Assembly: GCA_036502625.1 (NCBI GenBank)
Contig: DASXYG010000122.1
Location: 62,001-126,000 of the forward strand
Source of the DNA: DASXYG01 sp036502625
GTDB taxonomy: Bacteria > Actinomycetota > Actinomycetes > Streptosporangiales > Streptosporangiaceae
Reading direction: 5' to 3'
Length of the DNA: 64,000 nucleotides
Shown here: piece by piece, positions 24,117-32,727 of the stretch
Numbering within the stretch: the stretch's first letter is position 1
Layout of the letters: each line of letters begins with the position of its first letter
Position numbers and translations under genes: made by a program
The notes under the pieces: generated by a model
What the model saw: the letters and a program-made list of their open reading frames with translations, nothing else
Databases searched by the model: none
Told to the model about the DNA's origin: nothing

Positions 24117-24142
24117 CCCCGGCGGCCGCGCGGCCGCCGGGG
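24117..24142. terminator. Bidirectional terminator hairpin after livF
   Basis: The 26 bases CCCCGGCGGCCGC-GCGGCCGCCGGGG form a perfect palindrome between the convergent livF and lipoprotein genes, so it may stop transcription from both sides. Confidence 0.8.
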
Positions 24143-24143
24143 A

Positions 24144-24686
24144 TCACCCCAGCGGCACCCGCACCCCGGGCCCGACCGGGAGCGACACGCCGAGGTCGTC
24201 GGTCGGCTCGCCGTACAACCGCAGCGCGGCCACCCGGGCGGCCGCGGGGATGTCGAACCACAGGTCGAACTCGACGCGGTCGCCGGCGCCGATGTCCAAG
24301 GAGTCGGGCTGGCGCTTGATGCGGGTGGCGTTCTCGCTGATCGCGTACGCCTTGCCGTCGGTGGTGAGCAGGCGTTCCCGGCCGAGGTCGAGCGTGTGGA
24401 AGTTCGGGTAGCCGTTCGCGGCGACCAGCCGCACGCGGACGAACCGGCCCTGGGCCTTCTGGTCGCCGTGGCTGCCCACGACGTACGTGATCCCCGTGCG
24501 GAGGCCGATGACGGTGAACGTGATCCGCCCGTCGGCGCGCGGCGCCGTGTGGACGGCGGTCTCGCCGGCGCGGACGGGCCGCGGCGCGGTGGAGTACGTG
24601 GGCGCGGGGTCGCGGCCGGTGCCACCGCAGCCGGCGAGGAGGACCGGAAGGACGAGGACCGCGCAGACGCGACGTAACCCGCTCAT
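24144..24686 (-). CDS. Secreted lipoprotein (DUF4352-like)
   Basis: A 180-residue protein with a signal peptide ending in the lipobox LAGC (Cys near residue 20), followed by a Pro/Thr linker and an immunoglobulin-like beta domain of about 120 residues (FTVIGLRTGI, GRFVRVRLVAANGYPNF, VEFDLWFDIP). This resembles the DUF4352/telomeric-repeat-binding-factor-2-like extracellular domain found in many Gram-positive lipoproteins. Ligand and role are unknown. It converges with livF across a perfect hairpin. Confidence 0.75.
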   Translation of the reverse strand: MSGLRRVCAVLVLPVLLAGCGGTGRDPAPTYSTAPRPVRAGETAVHTAPRADGRITFTVIGLRTGITYVVGSHGDQKAQGRFVRVRLVAANGYPNFHTLDLGRERLLTTDGKAYAISENATRIKRQPDSLDIGAGDRVEFDLWFDIPAAARVAALRLYGEPTDDLGVSLPVGPGVRVPLG

Positions 24687-24993
24687 GCCGGGAACTTAGC
24701 CGATATCTGCGCCCGCGAGTTGATCAAGGGGAACCCGTACGGGCCCGCTCCTTGACCAACTCGACGGCGCACCCGCGCGCCGCGGGACAGCCAGGTGACC
24801 TTTGGCGCCGCACGGCCCGGGATCCACCCCCGTGTTCGCGGGGACGAATGCTCCCCGACGCCGCGCGTTTTCTACTCAGTCACCTCTGGCCGGAAGTGCC
24901 ACCGTAGCGATGGAGACGGGCGTGGCGCAAAAGAACGCCAGAGCCGCTTCCGGTCACATCTCACCCGTTACCCGCCGGCCGGGACAGCCGCGT
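24687..24993. other. 307-base intergenic region with inverted repeats and a CRISPR-like unit
   Basis: No supported gene. AGTTGATCAAGG (24718-24729) pairs with CCTTGACCAACT (near 24751-24762) with one mismatch. A single type I-E-like repeat lies at 24820-24848. Further downstream GGCGT/ACGCC, CTCTGGC/GCCAGAG and CCGGAAG/CTTCCGG are interleaved inverted repeats (about 24883-24957). Short frames across this segment translate into HPRVRGDE-type peptides, the usual artefact of CRISPR repeats. Confidence 0.5.
24820..24848. repeat. Solitary CRISPR-like repeat (type I-E consensus)
   Basis: The 29 bases beginning GGATCCACCCCCGTG and ending CGCGGGGACGAA have the length, the CCCCG/CGGGG stem and the GGATCCACC start of actinobacterial type I-E CRISPR repeats. 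No second copy lies one spacer (about 32 bases) away on either side and no cas gene is in the window, so it would be a relic or a chance match. Confidence 0.4.
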
Positions 24994-25404
24994 TCACTTG
25001 TCGCGGAGCATGCACGTCAGCCGTGACGTGCAGACACGCCGGCCGTCCTCGTCGCTGATGACGATCTCGTACGCCGCGAGGGTGCGCCCGCCGTGCAGCC
25101 GGGTCGCCACGCCGGTGACGTATCCGTCCTTGGCGGAGCGGTGGTGGGTGGCGCTGATCTCGATGCCGACGGCGATCCGCTCGGGCCCGGCGTGCAGCGA
25201 CGCGCCGGTGGAACCCAGCGACTCGGCGAGCACGCAGGAGGCGCCGCCGTGCAGGAGCCCGTACGGTTGGGTGTTGCCCGCGACCGGCATGCGGCCGACG
25301 ACCCGTTCCGCGGTGGCCTCGACGACCTCGATGCCCATCCGGGCCGCCAGCCCGGCGCGCGGGTCGACGGGAAGGGACTCACGCTCCTCTTCCGTCGTGC
25401 TCAT
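24994..25404 (-). CDS. Hotdog-fold thioesterase (PaaI-like)
   Basis: A 136-residue hotdog-fold acyl-CoA thioesterase. The motif NTQPYGLLHGGASCVLAES contains the conserved HGG and catalytic acid region, and VGIEISATHHRSA the substrate strand. ATG 25404 has AAGGG 9 bases upstream; ATG 25413 is an alternative with poor spacing. It is divergent from polA with a short shared region. The hydrolysed thioester is not known, though phenylacetate-type or menaquinone-type substrates are usual for the family. Confidence 0.87.
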   Translation of the reverse strand: MSTTEEERESLPVDPRAGLAARMGIEVVEATAERVVGRMPVAGNTQPYGLLHGGASCVLAESLGSTGASLHAGPERIAVGIEISATHHRSAKDGYVTGVATRLHGGRTLAAYEIVISDEDGRRVCTSRLTCMLRDK

Positions 25405-25480
25405 CGCGTCCATCCCTTCAGGCTGGCCCTCGGGTTGGATCAGCCAGCACGTACACAGAAAAACTGTCGTACCCAGACTC

Positions 25481-25486
25481 TAGGAT
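25481..25486 (+). promoter_or_regulatory. Leaderless -10 element of polA (TAGGAT)
   Basis: TAGGAT ends 6 bases before GTG 25493 and no ribosome site precedes the gene. Confidence 0.5.
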
Positions 25487-25492
25487 TTCCCT

Positions 25493-28234
25493 GTGGCGAA
25501 GACCGACTCGACCCCAGCGAACACCCGTACGGATACCTCGCAGGCCCCGCAGGAAGGAGGCCGTCCGCGGCTGCTGCTGCTCGACGGCCACTCCCTGGCG
25601 TACCGCGCCTACCACGCGCTCAAGGAATCCGACATGAGCTCGGTCACCGGCGACCCCACCTTCGCGGTGTTCGGGTTCACGTCGATGCTGATCAACGTGC
25701 TGCGCGACGAGCTGCCCAGCCATGTGGCGGTGGCGTTCGACCGCTCCGAGCCCACGTTCCGCCACGAGGCGTACGACGGCTACAAGGCGACGCGCTCCGC
25801 CACGCCGGACGACTTCCGCGCGCAGATGAGCCTGATCCGCGAGGTGCTGACCGCGCTGCGCGTGCCGCAGATCTCCGAGCCGGGCTTCGAGGCGGACGAC
25901 ATCATCGCGACCCTCGCGACGCGGGGCGCCGAGGCGGGCATGCAGGTGCTGATCGTCAGCGGCGACCGCGACACCTACCAGCTCGTCACCGACGACGTCA
26001 CGGTCCTGATGAACCGCCGCGGCATCAGCGACATGACGCGCTTCACCCCGGAGATGGTGTCGGAGAAGTACGGCGTGCCCCCCGAGCGCTACCGTGACCT
26101 CGCCGCGCTGGTGGGCGAGACCAGCGACAACCTGCCGGGCGTGCCCGGCGTGGGCCCGAAGACCGCCGCGAAGTGGATCACGAAGTACGGCTCCCTGGAG
26201 GAGCTGGTGGCCCACGTCGACGAGATCAAGGGCAAGGCCGGCGACAGCCTCCGCGAGCACCTGGGCGACGTCGTCCGGAACAAGCAGCTCAACGGCCTCG
26301 ACCGCGAGATGACGCTCCCGCCGCCCGAGGAGCTCGTCATGGGGGAGTGGGACCGCGACGAGATCCACCAACTGTTCGACACGCTGGAGTTCCGCGTGCT
26401 CCGCGAGCGGCTCTACGCCAGCCTGACGTCCGCGGCCCCGGCGCCCACCGAGGGCTTCGACGTGGAGCTGGCCCGTCCGGGCGCCGACGAGCTCGCCGAG
26501 TGGCTGGAGCAGAACATCACCGGTGCCGACGCCCCGAGCCGCGCCGGCCTCGCCGTGTCCGGCACATGGGGCCGCGGCACGGGCACGCTCACCGGCATCG
26601 CGATCAGCACCCCCGACGGCCACGCGGCGTACATCGACCCCGTGGAGCTGACCGAGGACGACGAGCGCGCCCTGGCCGCCTGGCTGGGCGACCCCGCCCG
26701 TCCGAAGGCGATCCACGACGCCAAGGGCCCGATGCTCGCGTTCGACGCGCGCGGCCTGCGGCTCGAGGGCGTCACCAGCGACACGGCGCTCGCCGCCTAC
26801 CTGGCGCTGCCCGGGCAGCGTACGTTCGACCTCGCCGACCTGGCGCTCCGCTACCTCCGCCGCGAGATGGCCACCGCCGCGCCGGACGACGGCCAGCTCA
26901 CGCTCGACGGCTCGGGCGAGGAGCAGATCGCCACCGACCTCGCCGTCCGGGCACGCGCCACTGTGGAGCTCGCTGAGGCGCTCGACGCCGACCTGGAGCG
27001 CCGCGGTGCGACGGCCCTGCTGCGCGAGGTGGAGCTGCCCCTGACGCGCGTCCTGGCCGACATGGAGCGCGCCGGCATCGCCGCCGACGCCGAGCACCTC
27101 TCCGAGATGTCCACGCGGCTCGGCGCCGCGGTGTCCGACGCGGAGTCCTCCGCGCGCGCCGTCGTCGGCCACGACTTCAACCTGGGGTCGCCGAAGCAGC
27201 TCCAGCAGGTGCTGTTCACCGAGCTGGAGCTGCCGAAGACGAAGCGCATCAAGACCGGCTACACCACCGACTCCGAGGCGCTGACCCACCTGTCGGAGCA
27301 GACCGGCCACCCGGTGCTCGAACACCTGCTGCGCTACCGCGACGTCGCGAAGCTGAAGTCCATCGTCGACTCCCTGATCCCGATGATCGACGACCTGGGC
27401 CGCATCCACACGACGTACGACCAGATGGTCGCGGCCACCGGCCGGCTGTCCTCGCGCGACCCGAACCTCCAGAACATCCCGATCCGTACGGCCGAGGGCC
27501 GGCAGATCCGCGAGGCGTTCGTCGTCGGCCGGGGCTACGAATGCCTCCTCACCGCCGACTACAGCCAGATCGAGCTGCGCATCATGGCCCACCTGTCCGG
27601 CGACGACGCCCTGATCGACGCGTTCTCCTCCGGCCACGACTTCCACGCGGAGATCGCCGGCCGGGTGTTCGGCCTGCCCACCGAGCAGATCGACGGCGAG
27701 CTGCGCGCCCGCATCAAGGCGATGAACTACGGCCTGGCGTACGGCCTGTCCGCGTTCGGCCTGTCGCAGCAGCTCGGCATCGCCACCGACGAGGCACGCG
27801 GCCTGATGGACGAGTACTTCCAGCAGTTCGGCGGCGTCCGCGACTACCTGCACGACATCGTCGAGCGCGCCCGCAAGGACGGCTACACCGAGACCATGCT
27901 GGGCCGCCGCCGCTACCTCCCCGACCTCACGTCCGACAACCGGCAGCGCCGCGAGATGGCGGAGCGCATGGCGCTGAACGCCCCGATCCAGGGCTCCGCG
28001 GCGGACATCATCAAGGTCGCGATGCTCCGGGTGGACGCCGCGCTGCGCGGTTCGGGGCTGACGTCCCGTGTGCTGCTCCAGGTGCACGACGAGCTCGTCA
28101 TCGAGGTGGCGCCCGGCGAGTTCGAGCCGCTGCGCGACCTCGTCCGCGAACAGATGGAGTCGGCGTACCCGCTGCGCGTCCCGCTGTCGGTGTCCATGGG
28201 CACCGGCCAGACGTGGGACGACGCGGGCCACTGA
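25493..28234 (+). CDS. polA: DNA polymerase I
   Basis: A 913-residue family A polymerase. The N-terminal 5'-3' exonuclease domain (residues ~20-320) shows LLDGHSLAYRAY, ISEPGFEADDIIATLA, VSGDRDTYQLV and the H3TH region LVGETSDNLPGVPGVGPKTA. The middle domain lacks the DxE of a 3'-5' proofreading exonuclease (it reads LTGIAISTPDGH), as is usual for actinobacterial PolA. The polymerase domain has motif A ADYSQIELR, the O-helix MNYGLAYGLSAFGL and motif C QVHDELV. GTG 25493 is preceded by TAGGAT. It works in Okazaki fragment processing and repair. Confidence 0.97.
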   Translation: MAKTDSTPANTRTDTSQAPQEGGRPRLLLLDGHSLAYRAYHALKESDMSSVTGDPTFAVFGFTSMLINVLRDELPSHVAVAFDRSEPTFRHEAYDGYKATRSATPDDFRAQMSLIREVLTALRVPQISEPGFEADDIIATLATRGAEAGMQVLIVSGDRDTYQLVTDDVTVLMNRRGISDMTRFTPEMVSEKYGVPPERYRDLAALVGETSDNLPGVPGVGPKTAAKWITKYGSLEELVAHVDEIKGKAGDSLREHLGDVVRNKQLNGLDREMTLPPPEELVMGEWDRDEIHQLFDTLEFRVLRERLYASLTSAAPAPTEGFDVELARPGADELAEWLEQNITGADAPSRAGLAVSGTWGRGTGTLTGIAISTPDGHAAYIDPVELTEDDERALAAWLGDPARPKAIHDAKGPMLAFDARGLRLEGVTSDTALAAYLALPGQRTFDLADLALRYLRREMATAAPDDGQLTLDGSGEEQIATDLAVRARATVELAEALDADLERRGATALLREVELPLTRVLADMERAGIAADAEHLSEMSTRLGAAVSDAESSARAVVGHDFNLGSPKQLQQVLFTELELPKTKRIKTGYTTDSEALTHLSEQTGHPVLEHLLRYRDVAKLKSIVDSLIPMIDDLGRIHTTYDQMVAATGRLSSRDPNLQNIPIRTAEGRQIREAFVVGRGYECLLTADYSQIELRIMAHLSGDDALIDAFSSGHDFHAEIAGRVFGLPTEQIDGELRARIKAMNYGLAYGLSAFGLSQQLGIATDEARGLMDEYFQQFGGVRDYLHDIVERARKDGYTETMLGRRRYLPDLTSDNRQRREMAERMALNAPIQGSAADIIKVAMLRVDAALRGSGLTSRVLLQVHDELVIEVAPGEFEPLRDLVREQMESAYPLRVPLSVSMGTGQTWDDAGH

Positions 28235-28261
28235 CCCGCCGCCCGATCCGGGCGCCGCAGG

Positions 28262-28290
28262 CCGCCGGGGCCGCCGTACGGCCCCGGCGG
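28262..28290 (+). terminator. polA terminator hairpin
   Basis: CCGCCGGGGCCG (28262-28273) and CGGCCCCGGCGG (28279-28290) form a perfect 12-bp stem with loop CCGTA, 27 bases after the polA stop. Confidence 0.8.
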
Positions 28291-28402
28291 TGACATGCGC
28301 GCCACGGTTCGGTGAATACCTTCTCCTTACCGTGTCGACCGCGACGTGTGACGCTCGTGGGCCGTATGGTGATTTGCTCCGGTATCGCAAACCCCCCCAG
28401 GA

Positions 28403-29584
28403 ATGTCCGTGTGGTCTCAGGCTTATCGCGTCGTCTGTGTGCTGGCGCTCGTCGTCATCTGCGGCGGCCTGGCCCTGCCGCTCGCCGCGGCCAAGCGCGC
28501 CCCCGGCCCGTCGCGCCCCCGTACGGGAGCGACGGAGGCGGCGCCGTCGCCGACGACCGGCGGCGGCACCCCCACCCCGGTCGGCACCGCCCCGGCCGCC
28601 ACGCCCGGCACGACCGACCCCGCCACCCCGCCGGGCGCCACCCCGTCGCGCACCCCGCAGGCTGCCCCGCCCACCACCGCGGAGCTGCGCCACATGCGCG
28701 CCAACGAGCTCGGCGTCGTCCCGGTCGTGATGTACCACCGCATCATGACCAAGCGGTCGCAGTCGCTTGACCGCACCCCGAAGGAGCTGCACGCCGACCT
28801 CGTCCGCATGATCAAGGAGCACTACGTCCCCATCACGGCCGCCCAGTTCGTCACCGGCCGCATCGACGTACCGGCGGGCACCCACCCGATCGTGCTGACC
28901 TTCGACGACTCCTCGCCGTCGCAGCTCGCCTTCGACGCGCACGGCAACCCGAGGCGCGACACCGCGGTCGGCGTCATGCTCGACGTCGCCCGCCACTACC
29001 CGCAGTTCCGCCCGGTGGCCACGATGTACGTCATCGCGTCCGCGCCGTTCCAGGAGGGCGGCGCCGGCCTGGCCGCGCACGGCCGCCGCGCGCTGCGCTG
29101 GCTCGTGGCGCACGGCTTCGACCTCGGCAACCACACGATGCACCACACCTACTTCGCCTCGGCGTCCCGGAAGAAGGCGCGCGCGGAGATCGCCACGGCG
29201 CAGCAGCGGATCAAGCAGCTCGGCGGTGCGTCGCCGGTGACGCTGGCCTATCCGGGCGGCTTCCCGCCGAAGCCGATCGGCCTCGCGGCGTCCGGTTCGT
29301 ATGGCGGCGCGTCGTACAAGATCGACGGCGCGTTCCTGGCCGGCGCGAACCCGTCGCCGTCGCCGTTCGCCGCGGACTTCCCGCGCTACGAGATCCCGCG
29401 GATCCGCGGCCAGAACCACGCCAGCGACTGCGACGGCATGTGCCTCGGATCGTGGCTGGACCGGCTGAACAAGAAGGGGTCGGACCGCTACACCTCCGAC
29501 GGCGACGCGCACAGCATCGCCTACCCCCGGCGTACGAAGGTCACGATCGCGAAGCGATTCCGCTCGGTGGCCCGCCCGTACTGA
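28403..29584 (+). CDS. Secreted polysaccharide deacetylase (NodB-like)
   Basis: A 393-residue exported protein. An N-terminal hydrophobic segment (VVCVLALVVICGGLALPL) acts as signal or anchor, followed by a Pro/Thr-rich linker to about residue 95. The NodB-type domain begins with VVPVVMYHRI; the metal-site motif reads LTFDDSSPSQ and the second His pair lies in DLGNHTMHHTYF. It probably removes acetyl groups from cell-wall or surface glycans. ATG 28403 directly follows CAGGA. Its own promoter lies after the polA hairpin. Confidence 0.87.
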   Translation: MSVWSQAYRVVCVLALVVICGGLALPLAAAKRAPGPSRPRTGATEAAPSPTTGGGTPTPVGTAPAATPGTTDPATPPGATPSRTPQAAPPTTAELRHMRANELGVVPVVMYHRIMTKRSQSLDRTPKELHADLVRMIKEHYVPITAAQFVTGRIDVPAGTHPIVLTFDDSSPSQLAFDAHGNPRRDTAVGVMLDVARHYPQFRPVATMYVIASAPFQEGGAGLAAHGRRALRWLVAHGFDLGNHTMHHTYFASASRKKARAEIATAQQRIKQLGGASPVTLAYPGGFPPKPIGLAASGSYGGASYKIDGAFLAGANPSPSPFAADFPRYEIPRIRGQNHASDCDGMCLGSWLDRLNKKGSDRYTSDGDAHSIAYPRRTKVTIAKRFRSVARPY

Positions 29585-29629
29585 CCCGGCGGGGCGGGCG
29601 AATCGGCGGTCTGCGCGGGGGATCTGCGC

Positions 29630-29659
29630 TTGCACCCGGTGTCCCGGGCACCATATGCT
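29630..29659 (+). promoter_or_regulatory. rpsA promoter
   Basis: TTGCAC (29630-29635), an 18-base spacer and TATGCT (29654-29659) make the best -35/-10 pair in the window. A second -10-like TAGGGT is at 29671-29676. The resulting leader would be about 180-190 bases. Confidence 0.6.
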
Positions 29660-29788
29660 GATCGCTGCGCTAGGGTCTGCGCTTTCGTGGACGCTCATGA
29701 CGGTAGGTCATCCTCCGTGCGGCGTCGGCGCTCAGCGGTCTCCCGTACCGATACCGGCAAATCCCAGCCGTCGGACCATCGATGCGGG

Positions 29789-29802
29789 CGGGTCAAGACC
29801 CG
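29789..29802 (+). promoter_or_regulatory. Stem-loop in the rpsA leader
   Basis: CGGGTC-AA-GACCCG is a perfect 6-bp stem 50 bases before the rpsA start. An ATGAC/GTCAT stem lies about 100 bases further upstream. Leader structures of ribosomal-protein genes often serve autogenous control; that role is inference here. Confidence 0.4.
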
Positions 29803-29852
29803 GGCGCGATTAGAGAAACCTATACATGTCCGTATCCGGAGCCCACCACCAC

Positions 29853-31391
29853 ATGACGAGCAGCACAGAGGCCACCTCGGCACCGAAAGTAGCGGTCAAC
29901 GACATCGGGTCCGAGGAAGCCTTCCTCGCCGCGATCGACGAGACCATCAAGTACTTCAACGATGGCGACATCGTTGAAGGCACCATCGTCAAGGTCGATC
30001 GAGACGAGGTCTTGCTCGACATCGGCTACAAGACTGAGGGGGTCATCCCCTCACGCGAGCTGTCGATCAAGCACGACGTCGACCCGAACGAGGTCGTCGC
30101 CGTCGGCGATCACGTCGAGGCCCTCGTCCTCCAGAAGGAGGACAAGGAAGGCCGCCTCATCCTGTCCAAGAAGCGCGCGCAGTACGAGCGCGCCTGGGGC
30201 ACGATCGAGAAGATCAAGGACGAGGACGGCATCGTCACCGGCACGGTGATCGAGGTCGTCAAGGGCGGCCTGATCCTCGACATCGGCCTGCGGGGCTTCC
30301 TCCCCGCGTCGCTGGTCGAGATGCGCCGTGTCCGCGACCTCCAGCCGTACGTCGGCCGCGAGCTCGAAGCCAAGATCATCGAGCTGGACAAGAACCGCAA
30401 CAACGTGGTCCTGTCCCGCCGTGCCTGGCTGGAGCAGACGCAGTCCGAGGTTCGCCAGTCGTTCCTCAACACGCTGCAGAAGGGCCAGATCCGCAAGGGC
30501 GTCGTCTCGTCGATCGTCAACTTCGGCGCGTTCGTCGACCTCGGCGGCGTCGACGGCCTGGTGCACGTGTCCGAGCTGTCCTGGAAGCACATCGACCACC
30601 CGAGCGAGGTCGTCGAAGTGGGCCAGGAGGTCACCGTCGAGGTTCTCGACGTCGACATGGAGCGCGAGCGGGTCTCGCTGTCGCTCAAGGCGACGCAGGA
30701 GGACCCCTGGCAGCAGTTCGCGCGCACGCACCAGATCGGCCAGGTCGTGCCCGGCCGGGTCACCAAGCTCGTCCCGTTCGGCGCGTTCGTCCGCGTCGAG
30801 GAGGGCATCGAGGGCCTGGTGCACATCTCCGAGCTGGCCGAGCGCCACGTGGAGATCCCCGAGCAGGTCGTGCAGGTCGGCGACGAGATCTTCGTCAAGA
30901 TCATCGACATCGACCTCGACCGGCGGCGCATCAGCCTCTCGCTGAAGCAGGCCAACGAGGGCAACATCGGCGAGTCCCTGGAGTTCGACCCGACGCTGTA
31001 CGGCATGGCCGCGCAGTACGACGAGCAGGGGGAGTACATCTACCCCGAGGGCTTCGACTCCGAGACCGGCGAATGGCTCGAGGGCTTCGACACCCAGCGC
31101 GAAGAGTGGGAGCGGCAGTACGCCGAGGCCCAGCAGCGCTTCGAGGCCCACAAGGCCCAGGTCGAGAAGGCCCGCGTGGCCGAGGCCGAGGCTGCGGCCG
31201 CGGGTGAGACCGGCGGCGGCAGCGCCGGCGGTGCCGCCCCGCGCAGCACCGGCGGCGGCCAGGGCGGCGGCGGCAGCCGCAGCGGCGGCTCGTCCTCCTA
31301 CGAGGACGCGGCCCCGACGACCGGCGGCGCCCTCGCCTCCGACGAGGCCCTCGCGGCCCTCCGCGAGAAGCTCGCGGGCGGCGGCGAATAG
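29853..31391 (+). CDS. rpsA: 30S ribosomal protein S1
   Basis: A 512-residue ribosomal protein S1 that helps bind mRNA to the 30S subunit. Four S1/OB domains follow one another: GDIVEGTIVKVDRDEVLLDIG, GTVIEVVKGGLILDIGLRGF, KGVVSSIVNFGAFVDLGGV and PGRVTKLVPFGAFVRVEEG. Four domains is the actinobacterial form (E. coli has six). A Glu/Gln-rich then Gly/Ser-rich tail follows. ATG 29853 gives the usual MTSSTEAT start with GGAG 11 bases upstream; ATG 29826 would add nine residues without homology. The reading frame is uninterrupted and codon use is typical. Confidence 0.97.
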   Translation: MTSSTEATSAPKVAVNDIGSEEAFLAAIDETIKYFNDGDIVEGTIVKVDRDEVLLDIGYKTEGVIPSRELSIKHDVDPNEVVAVGDHVEALVLQKEDKEGRLILSKKRAQYERAWGTIEKIKDEDGIVTGTVIEVVKGGLILDIGLRGFLPASLVEMRRVRDLQPYVGRELEAKIIELDKNRNNVVLSRRAWLEQTQSEVRQSFLNTLQKGQIRKGVVSSIVNFGAFVDLGGVDGLVHVSELSWKHIDHPSEVVEVGQEVTVEVLDVDMERERVSLSLKATQEDPWQQFARTHQIGQVVPGRVTKLVPFGAFVRVEEGIEGLVHISELAERHVEIPEQVVQVGDEIFVKIIDIDLDRRRISLSLKQANEGNIGESLEFDPTLYGMAAQYDEQGEYIYPEGFDSETGEWLEGFDTQREEWERQYAEAQQRFEAHKAQVEKARVAEAEAAAAGETGGGSAGGAAPRSTGGGQGGGGSRSGGSSSYEDAAPTTGGALASDEALAALREKLAGGGE

Positions 31392-31415
31392 CGATTCCCC
31401 GCAGGTAGCGTGACC

Positions 31416-31444
31416 GAGGCCCCCGTCCAGCGGACGGGGGCCTC
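31416..31444 (+). terminator. rpsA terminator
   Basis: GAGGCCCCCGTCC and GGACGGGGGCCTC form a perfect 13-bp stem with a 3-base loop (AGC), 24 bases after the stop codon. Confidence 0.85.
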
Positions 31445-31498
31445 GCACCGTACGGGCCCGGTCCGTACGGCCATCGACTGAGCGACGCGAGGTGACCC

Positions 31499-31999
31499 GT
31501 GACCACCGTGGACGAGCCCGTAGCGGATCCGGTGATCGAGACGGCGAAGGCGGGGGACGCCGGGCAGATCCTCACCGTGCAGCGGGCCGCGTACGTCACC
31601 GAGGCGCAGCTCTACGGCGACCCGTTCATCACGCCGCTGACCGAGTCGCTGGCGCAGGTGCGCGCGGCGATCGACGGTTCGCCCGTGGTGCTCGTGGCGC
31701 GCCGCGGCGCGCGGGTCATCGGCGCCGCGCGCGGCACCGTCAACGGCCACACCGGCCAGGTCGGCCGCGTGGTCGTCGCCCCCGACGAACAGGGCCGCGG
31801 CGTGGCCACCGCGCTGCTCGACGCGTTGGAAGAGGCGCTCGCCGCCGCCGGGTGCGCCGAGTTCGCGCTGTTCACCGGCCACCTGTCGGACGGCAACCTG
31901 CGCCTGTACCGCCGCCGCGGCTACACCGAGACCCGCCGCGAGCACATCGGCGGCGCCCTCACCTTCGTCCACATGCGCAAGAAGGCCGCCGCGGGCTGA
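31499..31999 (+). CDS. GNAT-family N-acetyltransferase
   Basis: A 166-residue acetyltransferase. The acetyl-CoA binding motif A reads GRVVVAPDEQGRGVATALLDALE, and the C-terminal motif B is LYRRRGYTETRRE. The acceptor is unknown. GTG 31499 has a GAGGTGA ribosome site. It lies between the rpsA terminator and coaE, which has its own promoter. Confidence 0.88.
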   Translation: MTTVDEPVADPVIETAKAGDAGQILTVQRAAYVTEAQLYGDPFITPLTESLAQVRAAIDGSPVVLVARRGARVIGAARGTVNGHTGQVGRVVVAPDEQGRGVATALLDALEEALAAAGCAEFALFTGHLSDGNLRLYRRRGYTETRREHIGGALTFVHMRKKAAAG

Positions 32000-32014
32000 C
32001 GCGGGGCGACCCGC

Positions 32015-32020
32015 TAGGCT
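32015..32020 (+). promoter_or_regulatory. Leaderless -10 element of coaE (TAGGCT)
   Basis: TAGGCT ends 7 bases before ATG 32028 and no ribosome site is visible. Confidence 0.55.
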
Positions 32021-32027
32021 CCCGATC

Positions 32028-32630
32028 ATGCTGCGTGTGGGACTGACGGGCGGGATCGGTTCGGGCAAGAGCGAGGTGTCGCGCCGGCTCGCCGAGTTCG
32101 GCGCCGTGGTCATCGACGCGGACCGCATCGCCCGCGAGGTCGTGGAGCCGGGCACCGAGGGGCTGGCCGGCGTGGTCGCCGAGTTCGGCGACGGCGTGCT
32201 GCGGCCGGACGGCACCCTGGACCGAGAGCGGCTCGGCGAGATCGTCTTCGCCGACGCCGAACGGCTGAAGGCGCTCAACGCGATCGTCCACCCGCTGGTC
32301 GGGAAGCGGTCGGCGGAGCTGTTCGAGGCCGCGCCGCCGGACGCCGTCGTGGTGTACGACGTGCCGCTGCTCGCCGAGAACGACCTCGCCGGGTTCTACG
32401 ACCTCGTGGTGGTCGTGGACGCCCCGACGGAGACGCAGGTCCAGCGGCTGACCGGCGCCCGCGGCATGACCGAGGAGCAGGCGCGCGCCCGCATCGCCGC
32501 GCAGGCCACCCGCGAGAAGCGCCGCGCCCTGGCCGACATCGTGATCGACAACTCCGGCGACATCCCCGCCCTGGACCACCAGGTCGCCGACCTCTGGGCG
32601 GCGCTCACCGCCCGCGCCGCCACCGCCTGA
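32028..32630 (+). CDS. coaE: Dephospho-CoA kinase
   Basis: A 200-residue dephospho-CoA kinase, which performs the last step of coenzyme A synthesis. The P-loop is LTGGIGSGKSEVSRRL; the substrate segments VIDADRIAREVVEPG and VVYDVPLLAEND and the lid ARGMTEEQARARI are present. It lacks the extra C-terminal GrpB-like domain that many mycobacterial CoaE proteins carry. A TAGGCT -10 lies 7 bases before the ATG. Confidence 0.96.
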   Translation: MLRVGLTGGIGSGKSEVSRRLAEFGAVVIDADRIAREVVEPGTEGLAGVVAEFGDGVLRPDGTLDRERLGEIVFADAERLKALNAIVHPLVGKRSAELFEAAPPDAVVVYDVPLLAENDLAGFYDLVVVVDAPTETQVQRLTGARGMTEEQARARIAAQATREKRRALADIVIDNSGDIPALDHQVADLWAALTARAATA

Positions 32631-32727
32631 GCCCGGCGGAGCGTACGACCGTCCTGGGCGCGAGCGCCTGTGCGCGCGGGACCGGCGCCGTGCGCGTGTG
32701 CCGGGCGGGTCGGGCAGACTTGGGATC

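Noticed and set aside
24795..25058. Small open frames giving HPRVRGDE-like peptides
   Set aside because: These are the typical translation of CRISPR-type repeat DNA and overlap a thioesterase on the other strand.
25418..29698. A 1426-codon open frame on the minus strand opposite polA and the deacetylase
   Set aside because: It runs antisense to conserved genes and has low-complexity, His/Arg/Val-rich translation without domains. Long antisense frames are expected at this GC content.
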